A stretch of DNA of 64,000 bases. Origin: Sorangium cellulosum So0157-2. GTDB lineage: Bacteria; Myxococcota_A; Polyangia; Polyangiales; Polyangiaceae. Position 1 is the first letter of the stretch. Every line of letters starts with the position of its first letter. Under the pieces are notes generated by a model. The model saw only the letters and a list, made by a program, of their open reading frames with translations. It searched no databases and was not told the DNA's origin. The translations under genes were made by a program, and so were the position numbers. The stretch spans positions 12,132,501-12,196,500 of the forward strand of contig NC_021658.1 in assembly GCF_000418325.1 (NCBI RefSeq), read 5' to 3'. This document shows, in pieces, positions 19,351 to 26,327 of the stretch.

Positions 19351-20079
19351 ATGGACAAGCTGAACGGCGGGCCAGGGACCTTCGAGCCGACCGAGCCATC
19401 ACGGGTGCCCGGGAGATCGGCGGACGGCGGCCCGCCGCCGCGCGGCGCGGCCCAGGGCGAGGGGCGCGGGCCGGCGACGTTCGTGTCGGCGTCGGCGACC
19501 GGGGACGTGCGCGGCGCGCAGCCGGCGGCGCTCGGCGACAGGACGGCGCTCGAGATGCACTCGGCCTTCTTCGACAGGAACCACGACGGGATCATCACGC
19601 TCCGCGAGACCTATGAAGGGCTCCGCGCGATCGGGATCGGGCGGGTGCTCTCCGCGTGGTTCGCGCTCGTCATCAACGGGGCGCTCGGGCTCCCGACGTC
19701 CCGGTCGCTCGTCCCCACGCTCTCGATCACGCTCGAGAACATCCACCGAGCGAAGCACGCGAGCGACACGGGCGTCTACGACAAGGACGGCAGGTTCGAT
19801 CCGCAGAAGTTCGACGAGCTGTTCGCGCGCTGGGACAAGGACCGCGACGGCGCCCTGAACGCGCGCGAGCTCGTGGCGCGCACGCTGGGCGATCGCGACC
19901 TGCTCGACGTGTTCGGGTTCCTCGCGTCGGCAGGTGAGTGGGCGGTGCTCTATGCGCTCGCCGGCAAAGGGGGGAAGCTGACGCGCGAGCAGCTGCGCCG
20001 GATGTACGACGGGACGCTCTTCTACGAGCTCGAGCGAGAGAAGCAGGCCGCCCGAACCAGCGCGAGCGCGCCGGCGTGA
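19351..20079 (+). CDS. Bacterial caleosin (heme- and calcium-binding peroxygenase family)
   Basis: Caleosins are lipid-body or membrane-associated peroxygenases of plants and fungi that use heme and calcium to oxidise fatty-acid hydroperoxides and unsaturated fatty acids. This 242-residue protein matches the family along its core. EF-hand 1 is DRNHDGIITLRE (75-86), preceded by His70 in MHSAFFDRN. A hydrophobic stretch (99-115) leads into a Pro-containing turn LPTSRSLVPT (114-123). Then comes the hallmark NIHRAKHASDTGVYDKDGRF (130-149) with His132/His136. The C-terminal part has LLDVFGFLASAGEW and YDGTLFYELEREK. The His pair equivalent to the plant heme ligands is present. A second canonical EF-hand loop, DKDRDGALNARE (162-173), is clearer than in plant members. 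A GAGGAG ribosome site precedes the chosen ATG. Confidence 0.92.
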   Translation: MDKLNGGPGTFEPTEPSRVPGRSADGGPPPRGAAQGEGRGPATFVSASATGDVRGAQPAALGDRTALEMHSAFFDRNHDGIITLRETYEGLRAIGIGRVLSAWFALVINGALGLPTSRSLVPTLSITLENIHRAKHASDTGVYDKDGRFDPQKFDELFARWDKDRDGALNARELVARTLGDRDLLDVFGFLASAGEWAVLYALAGKGGKLTREQLRRMYDGTLFYELEREKQAARTSASAPA

Positions 20080-20158
20080 TCCGCGGAATCGGCGGCGCCG
20101 GAGCTCCGGCCAGGACACTTGACAACCGGGACGAACACGCCAGAACGTGCGCGCCGTG

Positions 20159-21496
20159 ATGTCGTTCGCAGCCGCCGTCAAAAAGCGCCTTTCGGGCGAG
20201 CTCCCGAGTTATCTCGCCATCTTCGCGTTTACCACGGGCGCCGCCTGGCTCTGCGTCCTCGATATCGTCCTCAAGCAGCCAGTCGCGATCGACTTCAAAT
20301 CGTTCTACGCGGCCGCCGTCGCCGCCCGCCGGGGTCTCGACGTGTACGACGTCGAGGTCCTCGAGGCGATCGCGACGGAGCTGCGGCTCCCGCACGATCC
20401 GACGTTCCCCTATCTGTATCCGCCGTTCTTCGCGCACACCTTCTCGTGGCTCGCGCGCCTGCGCCCGAGCATCGCCCAGCAGACCTGGTCGAGCATCGCC
20501 GTGGTCAGCTACGGGCTCGCCGCGACGTTCACCGTGTTCGCCGTCCGCCGCGCGTCGCCGGACCCGCTCGGCGCGGCCCGCCGGACCGCGGTCCCCACCG
20601 TCCTCATCGCGCTCATCGCCTTTCTCACGTGGGCGCTCAACCTGCGCAACAGCCTGGCCATGGGGCAGGTGAACCCGCTGGTCCTCGCGTTCCTCTGCGC
20701 CGCGCTCGCGCTCTCGGTGGCGCGCAAGGACGTCCCGGCCGGGCTCGCCCTCTCCGTCGCCGCGGGGATCAAGGTCACGCCGATCCTGCTCGCGATCCCC
20801 TGGGTCATCGAGCGGCGCTTCCGCGCGCTCGCCGGCCTCGCCGCGGGGTTCGCCGCCCTCGTCCTGGTCAGCCTGCCGTTCGGCGCCGGGCCGGCGTGGC
20901 TCGAGTTCCTGCGGCGGCTGCCGCGCATGTCCCACGGGGCCAAGATCCCGGGCCTCTTCGCCCCGGGGACGGTGCCGAATTTCTCGATCGCGGGCTTCTA
21001 CGCGCGGCTCTTCGACGGGGACGCGGCCGCCGTCAAGCTCGCGTCGGCGATCACCCTCCTGCTCCTGCTCGGCGCCGCGCTCGCGCTGGCAGGCCGCTCC
21101 CCCTCGCCGCCGCGCTCGCTGCGGCTGCTCCTGCCGCTGCTCGTCACGATGGTCGTGGCGAGCCCGTTCACCTACGTGCACCACGTGCTCTATCTCTTCC
21201 CGGCCGCGCTCTATGCGCTCGACCGCGCGGCGGCGCAGGAGCGCCGGCTCGAGATGGGCGCGCTCGTGGTCCTGCTGTCGCTCGCCACCATCGACTTTCC
21301 GTACGTCTATGACCGCTTCAAGGGGCGGCTGCCGGAGCTCGCGCTGTCGGTGAACCTGTATGTGCTGCTCGCGATCTACGCGCTCGGCATGTTCCTGCTC
21401 TGGCGGGAGCGGCGCGACGCCCCGACCGCGCGCGAGTCGCCCGTGCCGGCGAGCGACCGCGAGATGGCGAGCGGCCTCGCCACCGCCCGCCGCTAG
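20159..21496 (+). CDS. GT87-type (DUF2029) membrane glycosyltransferase
   Basis: About 445 residues, mostly hydrophobic, with around ten transmembrane helices and only short loops. The N-terminal loop AIDFKSFYAAAVAARRGLDVYD matches the DFxxYY-type acidic motif expected of GT-C polyprenyl-phosphate-dependent glycosyltransferases of family 87, followed by FPYLYPPFFAHTFSW. Later segments include LRNSLAMGQVNPLVLAF and SVAAGIKVTPILLAI, also typical (GQxN and KxxP). It would add a mannose or similar sugar to a lipid or glycan on the outer face of the cytoplasmic membrane. A GTG four codons upstream is an alternative start. It lies 79 bases after the caleosin gene on the same strand; whether they share a transcript is unclear. 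Confidence 0.85.
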   Translation: MSFAAAVKKRLSGELPSYLAIFAFTTGAAWLCVLDIVLKQPVAIDFKSFYAAAVAARRGLDVYDVEVLEAIATELRLPHDPTFPYLYPPFFAHTFSWLARLRPSIAQQTWSSIAVVSYGLAATFTVFAVRRASPDPLGAARRTAVPTVLIALIAFLTWALNLRNSLAMGQVNPLVLAFLCAALALSVARKDVPAGLALSVAAGIKVTPILLAIPWVIERRFRALAGLAAGFAALVLVSLPFGAGPAWLEFLRRLPRMSHGAKIPGLFAPGTVPNFSIAGFYARLFDGDAAAVKLASAITLLLLLGAALALAGRSPSPPRSLRLLLPLLVTMVVASPFTYVHHVLYLFPAALYALDRAAAQERRLEMGALVVLLSLATIDFPYVYDRFKGRLPELALSVNLYVLLAIYALGMFLLWRERRDAPTARESPVPASDREMASGLATARR

Positions 21497-21540
21497 TGCC
21501 GCGGGTCAGAGATCCCGCCAGGGATCTGCGTCGCGAGCGA

Positions 21541-21640
21541 AGAGAGATTCAACGCAAAGGCGCAAAGGGCGCAAAGACGCAAAACTACATGTCTTTTTTT
21601 GCGCCTTTGCGCCCTTTGCGCCTTTGCGTCAAACTCTCTA
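21541..21640. repeat. Long inverted repeat of CGCAAAGG units
   Basis: Left arm (21541-21584) and right arm (21597-21640) form an almost perfect stem of about 43 bp around a short loop with a run of seven T. Each arm is built of 9-base units of the type GCAAAGGGC. The element lies in the 237-bp gap between the convergent glycosyltransferase and ferritin-like genes and is strikingly less GC-rich than its surroundings. It could end transcription in both directions, but its structure is that of an interspersed repeat. Confidence 0.9.
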
Positions 21641-21733
21641 TCTCCGGATCCCTGGGCGGACTCCTGCTGAGCGGAACCAGGGCGCGCCGAAGGGCCGCCG
21701 GCGCTCACGAGAAGCGGCGTTATCGGCGAGCGC

Positions 21734-23089
21734 TCACGTCGACAGGTACGCCGTGGTGGCGCTCAGGATGACGTTCCCGCTGGCGCCGCTGAACTCCCGA
21801 TCTGACGACGGAGAGCGCGCGCCGACGAGCGCCGCGGCAGCGGGGCGGAGCACGTCGGTGAGGGCCTGTTGCCGCAGCCGGTGGAGCTCGTCGGCGGGCA
21901 GGAAGCCGTGGGAGGGCGGGAGCTCGCCGCCGGCGCCGCCGGGCGCCTCGGCGGCCACCTGGTCGAGCGCGCGCGCGAAGGCCGCGGCGACGCGCGCCCG
22001 CAGGCCCGCGCCGCCCGCGGCGACGGCCCAGCGAACGAACGCCCAGGCGAGCTCGGCGTGGCGCGCCTCGTCGCGCGCGATCGAGAGGAGCGCCATGCGC
22101 ACCGCCGGCGGCTGCGCGGCCTGGGCGGCGACCTCCGCCTCGATGGCCGAGAGGGTCTCGCCGATGCAGCCCTCCACGACGGTGGCGAGGGTGAGGGCCT
22201 CTAGCGAGCCGAGGTCGTCGAGCGCGCCGCCCAGCGGCAGCGGGCCGACGCCCACCGGCTCGCCCGCGTAGGCCGAGGCGATCGCCAGCGCGAGGCGCGC
22301 GTGCCGCACCTCGTCGACCGCGGCGCGGTGCGCCGCCTCGAGCAGCTGGGGTGGCGCGCCGATCGCCATCAGCCCGAGCGCGAAGCGGCCGAAGGAGGCC
22401 ACCGAGGCGTGCTCGTTCTGGCCCCGCTCGGCCCAGCGCCGGGCGAGCTCGCGGCGCTCGGCGGGCGCGAGCTCGCCCAGGTCGGTGTCGGCGAGCGCGC
22501 GGTCGAAGCGCCGCACGTCGGTCTGCGACCAGGCGCTCGGGGCGCGCGCGAGCGGCGCGACGCGGGGCTCGCCCCGGACCAGGAGGGGGCGCCCCTCGCA
22601 GGCGATGGATCCCACGAGGTAGCAGCAGCTCGCGGGATCCGACGCCGTGCGGTTCGCGTAGGGGCCCTGGATCGACTCGGCGCCATCCGCGCCGTCGCCG
22701 TCGCACATGCACGTCCCCGAGCCGGGCGGGAGGTCATCGATGTGCGGCGCCGCGGCGGAGGCCGCAGGGCAGGCGCCGTCGACCGGCGCCGTGCAATGCA
22801 CCTCGTAACAGCACTGGCCGTGATAGCCGCCGTCGTGGAACGGTCCAACGCAGGTCGGATCCGGATAGGGATCGAGCGGCGCCGAGGCGTCGGGAGGGCC
22901 GGCCTCGCCGCCGCCCCCGGACGACGACGCGCCTCCCGACGAGGCCGAGCTCCCGCCGGACTGCGACGACGCGCCTCCCGACGAGGTCGAGCCCTCGCCA
23001 GACTCGACGTTCGGTCCGCAAGCGGATGCCAAAGCGAGGCTCGCGCCCCACTGGGACGCGACGAGAATACGGCGCAGCAACGTTCGCAT
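21734..23089 (-). CDS. Lipoprotein with ferritin-like diiron domain
   Basis: A 451-residue protein with a lipoprotein signal (lipobox LASAC at about residue 31), a Ser/Gly-rich tether (to about 70), and a Cys-rich region with CCYEVHC, CMCDGDG and CCYLVG. The C-terminal half is a four-helix ferritin/rubrerythrin-like domain. Two Glu plus two ExxH motifs are placed as in diiron carboxylate proteins: QNEHASVASFGRFALGL, VDEVRHARLALA, VVEGCIGETLSAIEAE and ARDEARHAELAWAF. The full ligand set is visible, so iron (or Mn) binding is likely. Being lipid-anchored it would act outside the cytoplasm, perhaps in oxidation or metal handling. The start ATG was chosen next to MRTLLRRILVA; an ATG seven codons upstream is possible. 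Confidence 0.85.
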   Translation of the reverse strand: MRTLLRRILVASQWGASLALASACGPNVESGEGSTSSGGASSQSGGSSASSGGASSSGGGGEAGPPDASAPLDPYPDPTCVGPFHDGGYHGQCCYEVHCTAPVDGACPAASAAAPHIDDLPPGSGTCMCDGDGADGAESIQGPYANRTASDPASCCYLVGSIACEGRPLLVRGEPRVAPLARAPSAWSQTDVRRFDRALADTDLGELAPAERRELARRWAERGQNEHASVASFGRFALGLMAIGAPPQLLEAAHRAAVDEVRHARLALAIASAYAGEPVGVGPLPLGGALDDLGSLEALTLATVVEGCIGETLSAIEAEVAAQAAQPPAVRMALLSIARDEARHAELAWAFVRWAVAAGGAGLRARVAAAFARALDQVAAEAPGGAGGELPPSHGFLPADELHRLRQQALTDVLRPAAAALVGARSPSSDREFSGASGNVILSATTAYLST

Positions 23090-23204
23090 GCCCGGTGATA
23101 GGCAAGGCATGTACCGTACGAATACCGCGGGTTTCCGGCCGCCGGGACGCCCCGCCGTGCCAGCGTGTGCCATCATGGCTCTCGCCGCCGCCCGGTGAGG
23201 TCTC

Positions 23205-23654
23205 ATGCGGTTCGTGCTCGATAGCTCCGTCGCCATCGCCTCGATGAAGCCCGCCGAGCCCGGGCACGCGGACGCGCTCGCCTTTCTCGAGCGCGCCCGC
23301 GCGGCCGTGGCCGCGGGCGCGGCGCGCGTGCTCGCGCCGCCCGAGCTGTGGCTGGAGGTGTACGTGGCCGAGCAACGGCTCGCGGCGTCGCGCCGGGGCG
23401 CGCCCGCGAGCGCGCTGGGAGGCCTCGGCGTCGAGCTTGTCGCGCCCGAGGACGAGGGCGCCCTCGCCGAGTTCCTCGCCCTGCTGACGAAGCGCATGCG
23501 CGGCCGCAGGCCGTTCGCCAACGCGACCGACCTCGTGTACCTGTGGGCCGCCCACCGCACCGACGCCACCGTCGTGACCCTCGATGAAGGCCTGCTCAAG
23601 TATCACGGCGTGGTTTGCGACGTCACACGGCCGCAACACGCGCGGCTCGCCTGA
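23205..23654 (+). CDS. PIN-domain protein (VapC-like), no antitoxin visible
   Basis: A 149-residue PIN nuclease fold: acidic residues Asp6 (MRFVLDSSVA), Glu51 (ELWLEVY), Asp109 (NATDLVYLWAAH) and Asp127 (TLDEGLLKY) sit at the positions of the VapC/PIN catalytic tetrad, so an Mg-dependent RNase activity is plausible. VapC toxins normally follow a small antitoxin gene; here the preceding 115 bases belong to the divergent ferritin-like gene and its leader, and I see no antitoxin frame. It may be an orphan toxin, a solitary RNase, or have a distant partner. Confidence 0.82.
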   Translation: MRFVLDSSVAIASMKPAEPGHADALAFLERARAAVAAGAARVLAPPELWLEVYVAEQRLAASRRGAPASALGGLGVELVAPEDEGALAEFLALLTKRMRGRRPFANATDLVYLWAAHRTDATVVTLDEGLLKYHGVVCDVTRPQHARLA

Positions 23655-23896
23655 CGCGCCAACGCACCGCGCCGAGCGGCAAGCCGCTCCTCGACAGCCG
23701 CCGTTCCGGTCGCGCGAACGCGCGCGAACGCTGGGCGAACGCCGCGCAAACAGCGAAGAGCCGCCGCCGCGCCGGGTGGTCGCAGCACAATGTTTCGCTC
23801 TGCGCATACCCCCTTGCGCATCCATCGCGTGCGGCTATCCCTGAGCGTCGCAGCGGTGCGCGCGGAGCTCGCGAGCCCGAGCTGCGCGCGAGGCGC

Positions 23897-25246
23897 ATGC
23901 GGAGTACATCGCTTTCTTCACCGACCCTCTCGGTGAGCTTGGCCCTCTTGACCACGCTGGTCGCGTCGGAGGCCCATGCGCGCCGCGGCGGGACCGCGGT
24001 CGAGGGGTGCAACGGCTGCCACACCGGCGGCGCCGCGCCCACGATCACCATCGGCCATAGCCCCGAGAGCCCGGCAGCCGGCGAGGCGGTGACTCTGCAG
24101 GTCACGATCCAGTCCGCCAACATCAACGCCGGCGGCGTCTATCTCCGCACCGGGACAGGCCGCCTCGCGCCCATCGACGGACAGGGCACTCACCTCATCG
24201 ACGACCGCCAGCTCGTCCACTCCGCGCCCAAGCGGGCGAGCGGCGGGGTCGTCCGCTTCGACGCGCAGTGGATCGCGCCGGGGGCCCCGGGCGGGGTCGT
24301 GGTCGAGGTGTGGGCGGTCGCGGCCAACGGCGACAACGGCTCTCGCGGAGACGGCGCGTCGGCCGCCAGCGCCGCGTTTGCCTACGGGTGCGAGGGGACG
24401 ACGTATTACCTCGATCGCGACGGAGACGGATACGGCGACTCCGGCGTGCCCAGGGTCGATTGCGCCCAGCCCGCCGACCACGCTCCGCGCGCCGGGGATT
24501 GCGACGACTACAGCGTCAACATCCACCCCGAGCAGGGCGAGGCCTGCAATGGGCGCGACGACAACTGCGACGGTCAGATCGACGAAGATCTCGCGGTGAC
24601 CACGCAGTACGAGGACTCCGACGGCGACGGGTACGGGTCGCTCTTCGGCGCGACGGTCGAGGCGAAGTGCCCCCCCGACGGCTACGCGCCGAGCTCGAAC
24701 GATTGCAACGACAGGTCCCCTGACGTCCACCCGGACGCGGTCGAGACGTGCAATCTGGTGGACGACGACTGCGACGGCCGCGTGGACGAGGGCGTGCGCG
24801 AGGTGTGCGGCGTCGGGATGTGCGCGCGCGAGGCGATCGCGTGCACCCCCGGCTCGTGCACGCCCGGCGAGCCGAGCCCCGAGACGTGCAACGCGCTCGA
24901 CGACGACTGCGACGGCCAGACCGACGAGGATCCCGGCCTCTGCGCGCCCGGCGAGGGCTGCCCGAACGGCACGTGCAGCGGCGGGACCGGCGGCGGCACC
25001 CCCGGGAGCACGAGCGCCGGCAGCGGCGGCGCGGGGGCCTCCGGGGCCTCGTCCGGCGGCGGCGCGCCCGACGAGGGGGGCGACAGCGGCGGCGGCGGCG
25101 GCTGCGCCGTCGACCCCCGGGGCGGGTCGCCGTGGCGGCTCCTCCCACTCCTCTCGCCGCTCGCCCTGCTCGCGTTGCGGCGCCGGCGGAGGGCTTTCAC
25201 CGACGTCAGAGCGTACCGTAGCTCTCGGGGAAGTCGCGCTGAATGA
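23897..25246 (+). CDS. Surface protein with CxxCH, three MopE-type motifs and MYXO-CTERM-like tail
   Basis: About 449 residues. A signal peptide ending in SEAHA precedes CNGCHTGG, a single c-type heme motif, then a beta-sandwich-like domain (to about residue 165). Next come Asp-rich calcium/metal modules: DRDGDGYGD, GRDDNCDGQIDE, DSDGDGYGS, LVDDDCDGRVDE and ALDDDCDGQTDE. A Gly/Ser-rich linker leads to a Cys, then SPWRLLPLLSPLALLALRR and an Arg cluster: a MYXO-CTERM-like sorting signal for surface anchoring. Unusually the frame continues 15-20 residues past the Arg cluster. The end overlaps the convergent neighbour by 41 bases. Probably a cell-surface redox or metal-binding protein. Confidence 0.85.
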   Translation: MRSTSLSSPTLSVSLALLTTLVASEAHARRGGTAVEGCNGCHTGGAAPTITIGHSPESPAAGEAVTLQVTIQSANINAGGVYLRTGTGRLAPIDGQGTHLIDDRQLVHSAPKRASGGVVRFDAQWIAPGAPGGVVVEVWAVAANGDNGSRGDGASAASAAFAYGCEGTTYYLDRDGDGYGDSGVPRVDCAQPADHAPRAGDCDDYSVNIHPEQGEACNGRDDNCDGQIDEDLAVTTQYEDSDGDGYGSLFGATVEAKCPPDGYAPSSNDCNDRSPDVHPDAVETCNLVDDDCDGRVDEGVREVCGVGMCAREAIACTPGSCTPGEPSPETCNALDDDCDGQTDEDPGLCAPGEGCPNGTCSGGTGGGTPGSTSAGSGGAGASGASSGGGAPDEGGDSGGGGGCAVDPRGGSPWRLLPLLSPLALLALRRRRRAFTDVRAYRSSRGSRAE

Positions 25247-26060
25247 CGCCATCCCGGTCGAACAGCGCGTGGAGCATGGCGCAGCGGTAGGGGTCGCTCG
25301 CGGCGTCGCACGACGGCACCTCCGACCGCAGCTCGTCGACGCCGACCACCGCCCTGTCGGGCGGGCGGAGCGCCACTGACTCGAATGCTCGGGCGAAGGG
25401 GACGTCGGGCGCGCGCGTCTCGTCGGCGTGGCAAAAAGCGCAGGTCGAGTACTGCTCATTGAACAGGATATGCTCGAACGGCGCTTCCGGCGCGAGCTCG
25501 CTCGCCACCGGGAACGCGATCTCCCCCTTCAACGATCGCGCGTCGCCCCGGCGCTCGCCGAACTCGAGCAGGTCCCGCCCCGGCCCCTCCGGCACGACGG
25601 TGAGCACGAGAGGATCCAGGAACACGAAGATCCGCGGGCTGCGGCGATCGAACGACGTCTGGGCGCTGGTGGGGCTGAGGGCGGCGGTCATCTCCAGCGG
25701 ACCAGCGAGGTGCGCCAGGAAGCACGGAAGCGCGAGCGGCTTCTCCAGCGCATTCACCAGTCGCACGACCTCCGCGATGCTGCGCGGGTTCTGCGCGAAA
25801 GGAACGGGCGCGCAACCGGCTGCGCTGCTGCCGTCGAACATCGTCGCGCCACCGGCGGCGGGGGAGCCGTCCGAGCTACAGGCGATCATTCCAGCGCCGA
25901 GGCCGATCACGAGCGAGGCACGGGCGCTGGCCCAGAGGGCTTGGAGCGCTCGAGGCCTCAGCGCTTCGGAGGCTCGTCGGCGGTGTCGGGGGCGGCGGCT
26001 GAACCCCTGGTCGCACGACGTGCGCGGTGCCCAGCTCCGAGGCTGTGGTTTCGCTCGCAT
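25206..26060 (-). CDS. Putative lipoprotein with a single c-type heme motif
   Basis: The 284-residue product has a hydrophobic segment with a possible lipobox (VIGLGAGMIACSS) about 55 residues from the ATG; the leader before it is long and Arg-rich, so a later non-ATG start near the hydrophobic core may be the true one. Around residue 210 it carries CAFCHADETRAP, a c-type heme motif. The rest includes FVFLDPLVLTVVPEG and RDFPESYGTL at the C-terminus. It resembles uncharacterised cytochrome c-like proteins but I cannot assign a family. It is convergent and overlapping with the preceding CxxCH-containing surface protein, and the pair may share an electron-transfer role. Confidence 0.6.
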   Translation of the reverse strand: MRAKPQPRSWAPRTSCDQGFSRRPRHRRRASEALRPRALQALWASARASLVIGLGAGMIACSSDGSPAAGGATMFDGSSAAGCAPVPFAQNPRSIAEVVRLVNALEKPLALPCFLAHLAGPLEMTAALSPTSAQTSFDRRSPRIFVFLDPLVLTVVPEGPGRDLLEFGERRGDARSLKGEIAFPVASELAPEAPFEHILFNEQYSTCAFCHADETRAPDVPFARAFESVALRPPDRAVVGVDELRSEVPSCDAASDPYRCAMLHALFDRDGVIQRDFPESYGTL

Positions 26061-26101
26061 TGGGGGACCAGGCCGAAGCAAAGGGAGAACCCTGACATCG
26101 A

Positions 26102-26115
26102 TGTGAGCGCTCACA
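26102..26115. promoter_or_regulatory. lacO-like perfect palindrome
   Basis: TGTGAGCGCTCACA is a perfect 14-bp palindrome identical to the core of the idealised symmetric lac operator of the LacI/GalR family. It lies about 40 bases upstream of the CxxCH lipoprotein start (minus strand) and 212 bases upstream of the aldo/keto reductase start (plus strand), in a locally AT-richer stretch. An operator role is inferred; no LacI-type regulator gene is in the window. Confidence 0.5.
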
Positions 26116-26169
26116 ATGGTTATGTCAACACAAATCGACCGGTTCGCGGGGCGCGTCGCGCCCGTGGCA

Positions 26170-26290
26170 GGCGCGGACGGCGGCGGCGCCGTCGGCCCCC
26201 GACGCGGGTCGCCGTGGCGTCGCCTCCGCTTCTTTCCCCGCCGCCGCTCGCCTTGCTCGCGTTGCGGCGCCTGCGGAGGGCTGTCACCGT
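26170..26290 (+). pseudogene. Decayed copy of a MYXO-CTERM tail
   Basis: This segment repeats the 3' coding end of the MopE/CxxCH surface protein gene about 1 kb upstream (25090-25205). Shared blocks include GCGGGTCGCCGTGGCG and CTCGCGTTGCGGCGCC, and the ends match through GGAGGGCT and TCACCG. The copy has about five extra bases in the hydrophobic part, so the frame encoding GSPWR shifts before the LALLALRR part. No start or upstream domain is present, so I read it as a gene remnant, now directly upstream of the aldo/keto reductase. Confidence 0.7.
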
Positions 26291-26327
26291 CCGGCAGATT
26301 CCCCCTCCCGAGCCTGAGGTGACACGC

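Noticed and set aside
19351..20079. Ordinary EF-hand (calmodulin-like) protein
   Set aside because: The NIHRAKH and YDGTLFYELE segments and the spacing to the first EF-hand fit caleosin, not calmodulin.
23655..23896. Possible antitoxin for the PIN gene in the downstream gap
   Set aside because: Antitoxins usually precede the toxin; the gap translates to Arg-rich sequence without an AbrB, RHH or PHD pattern.
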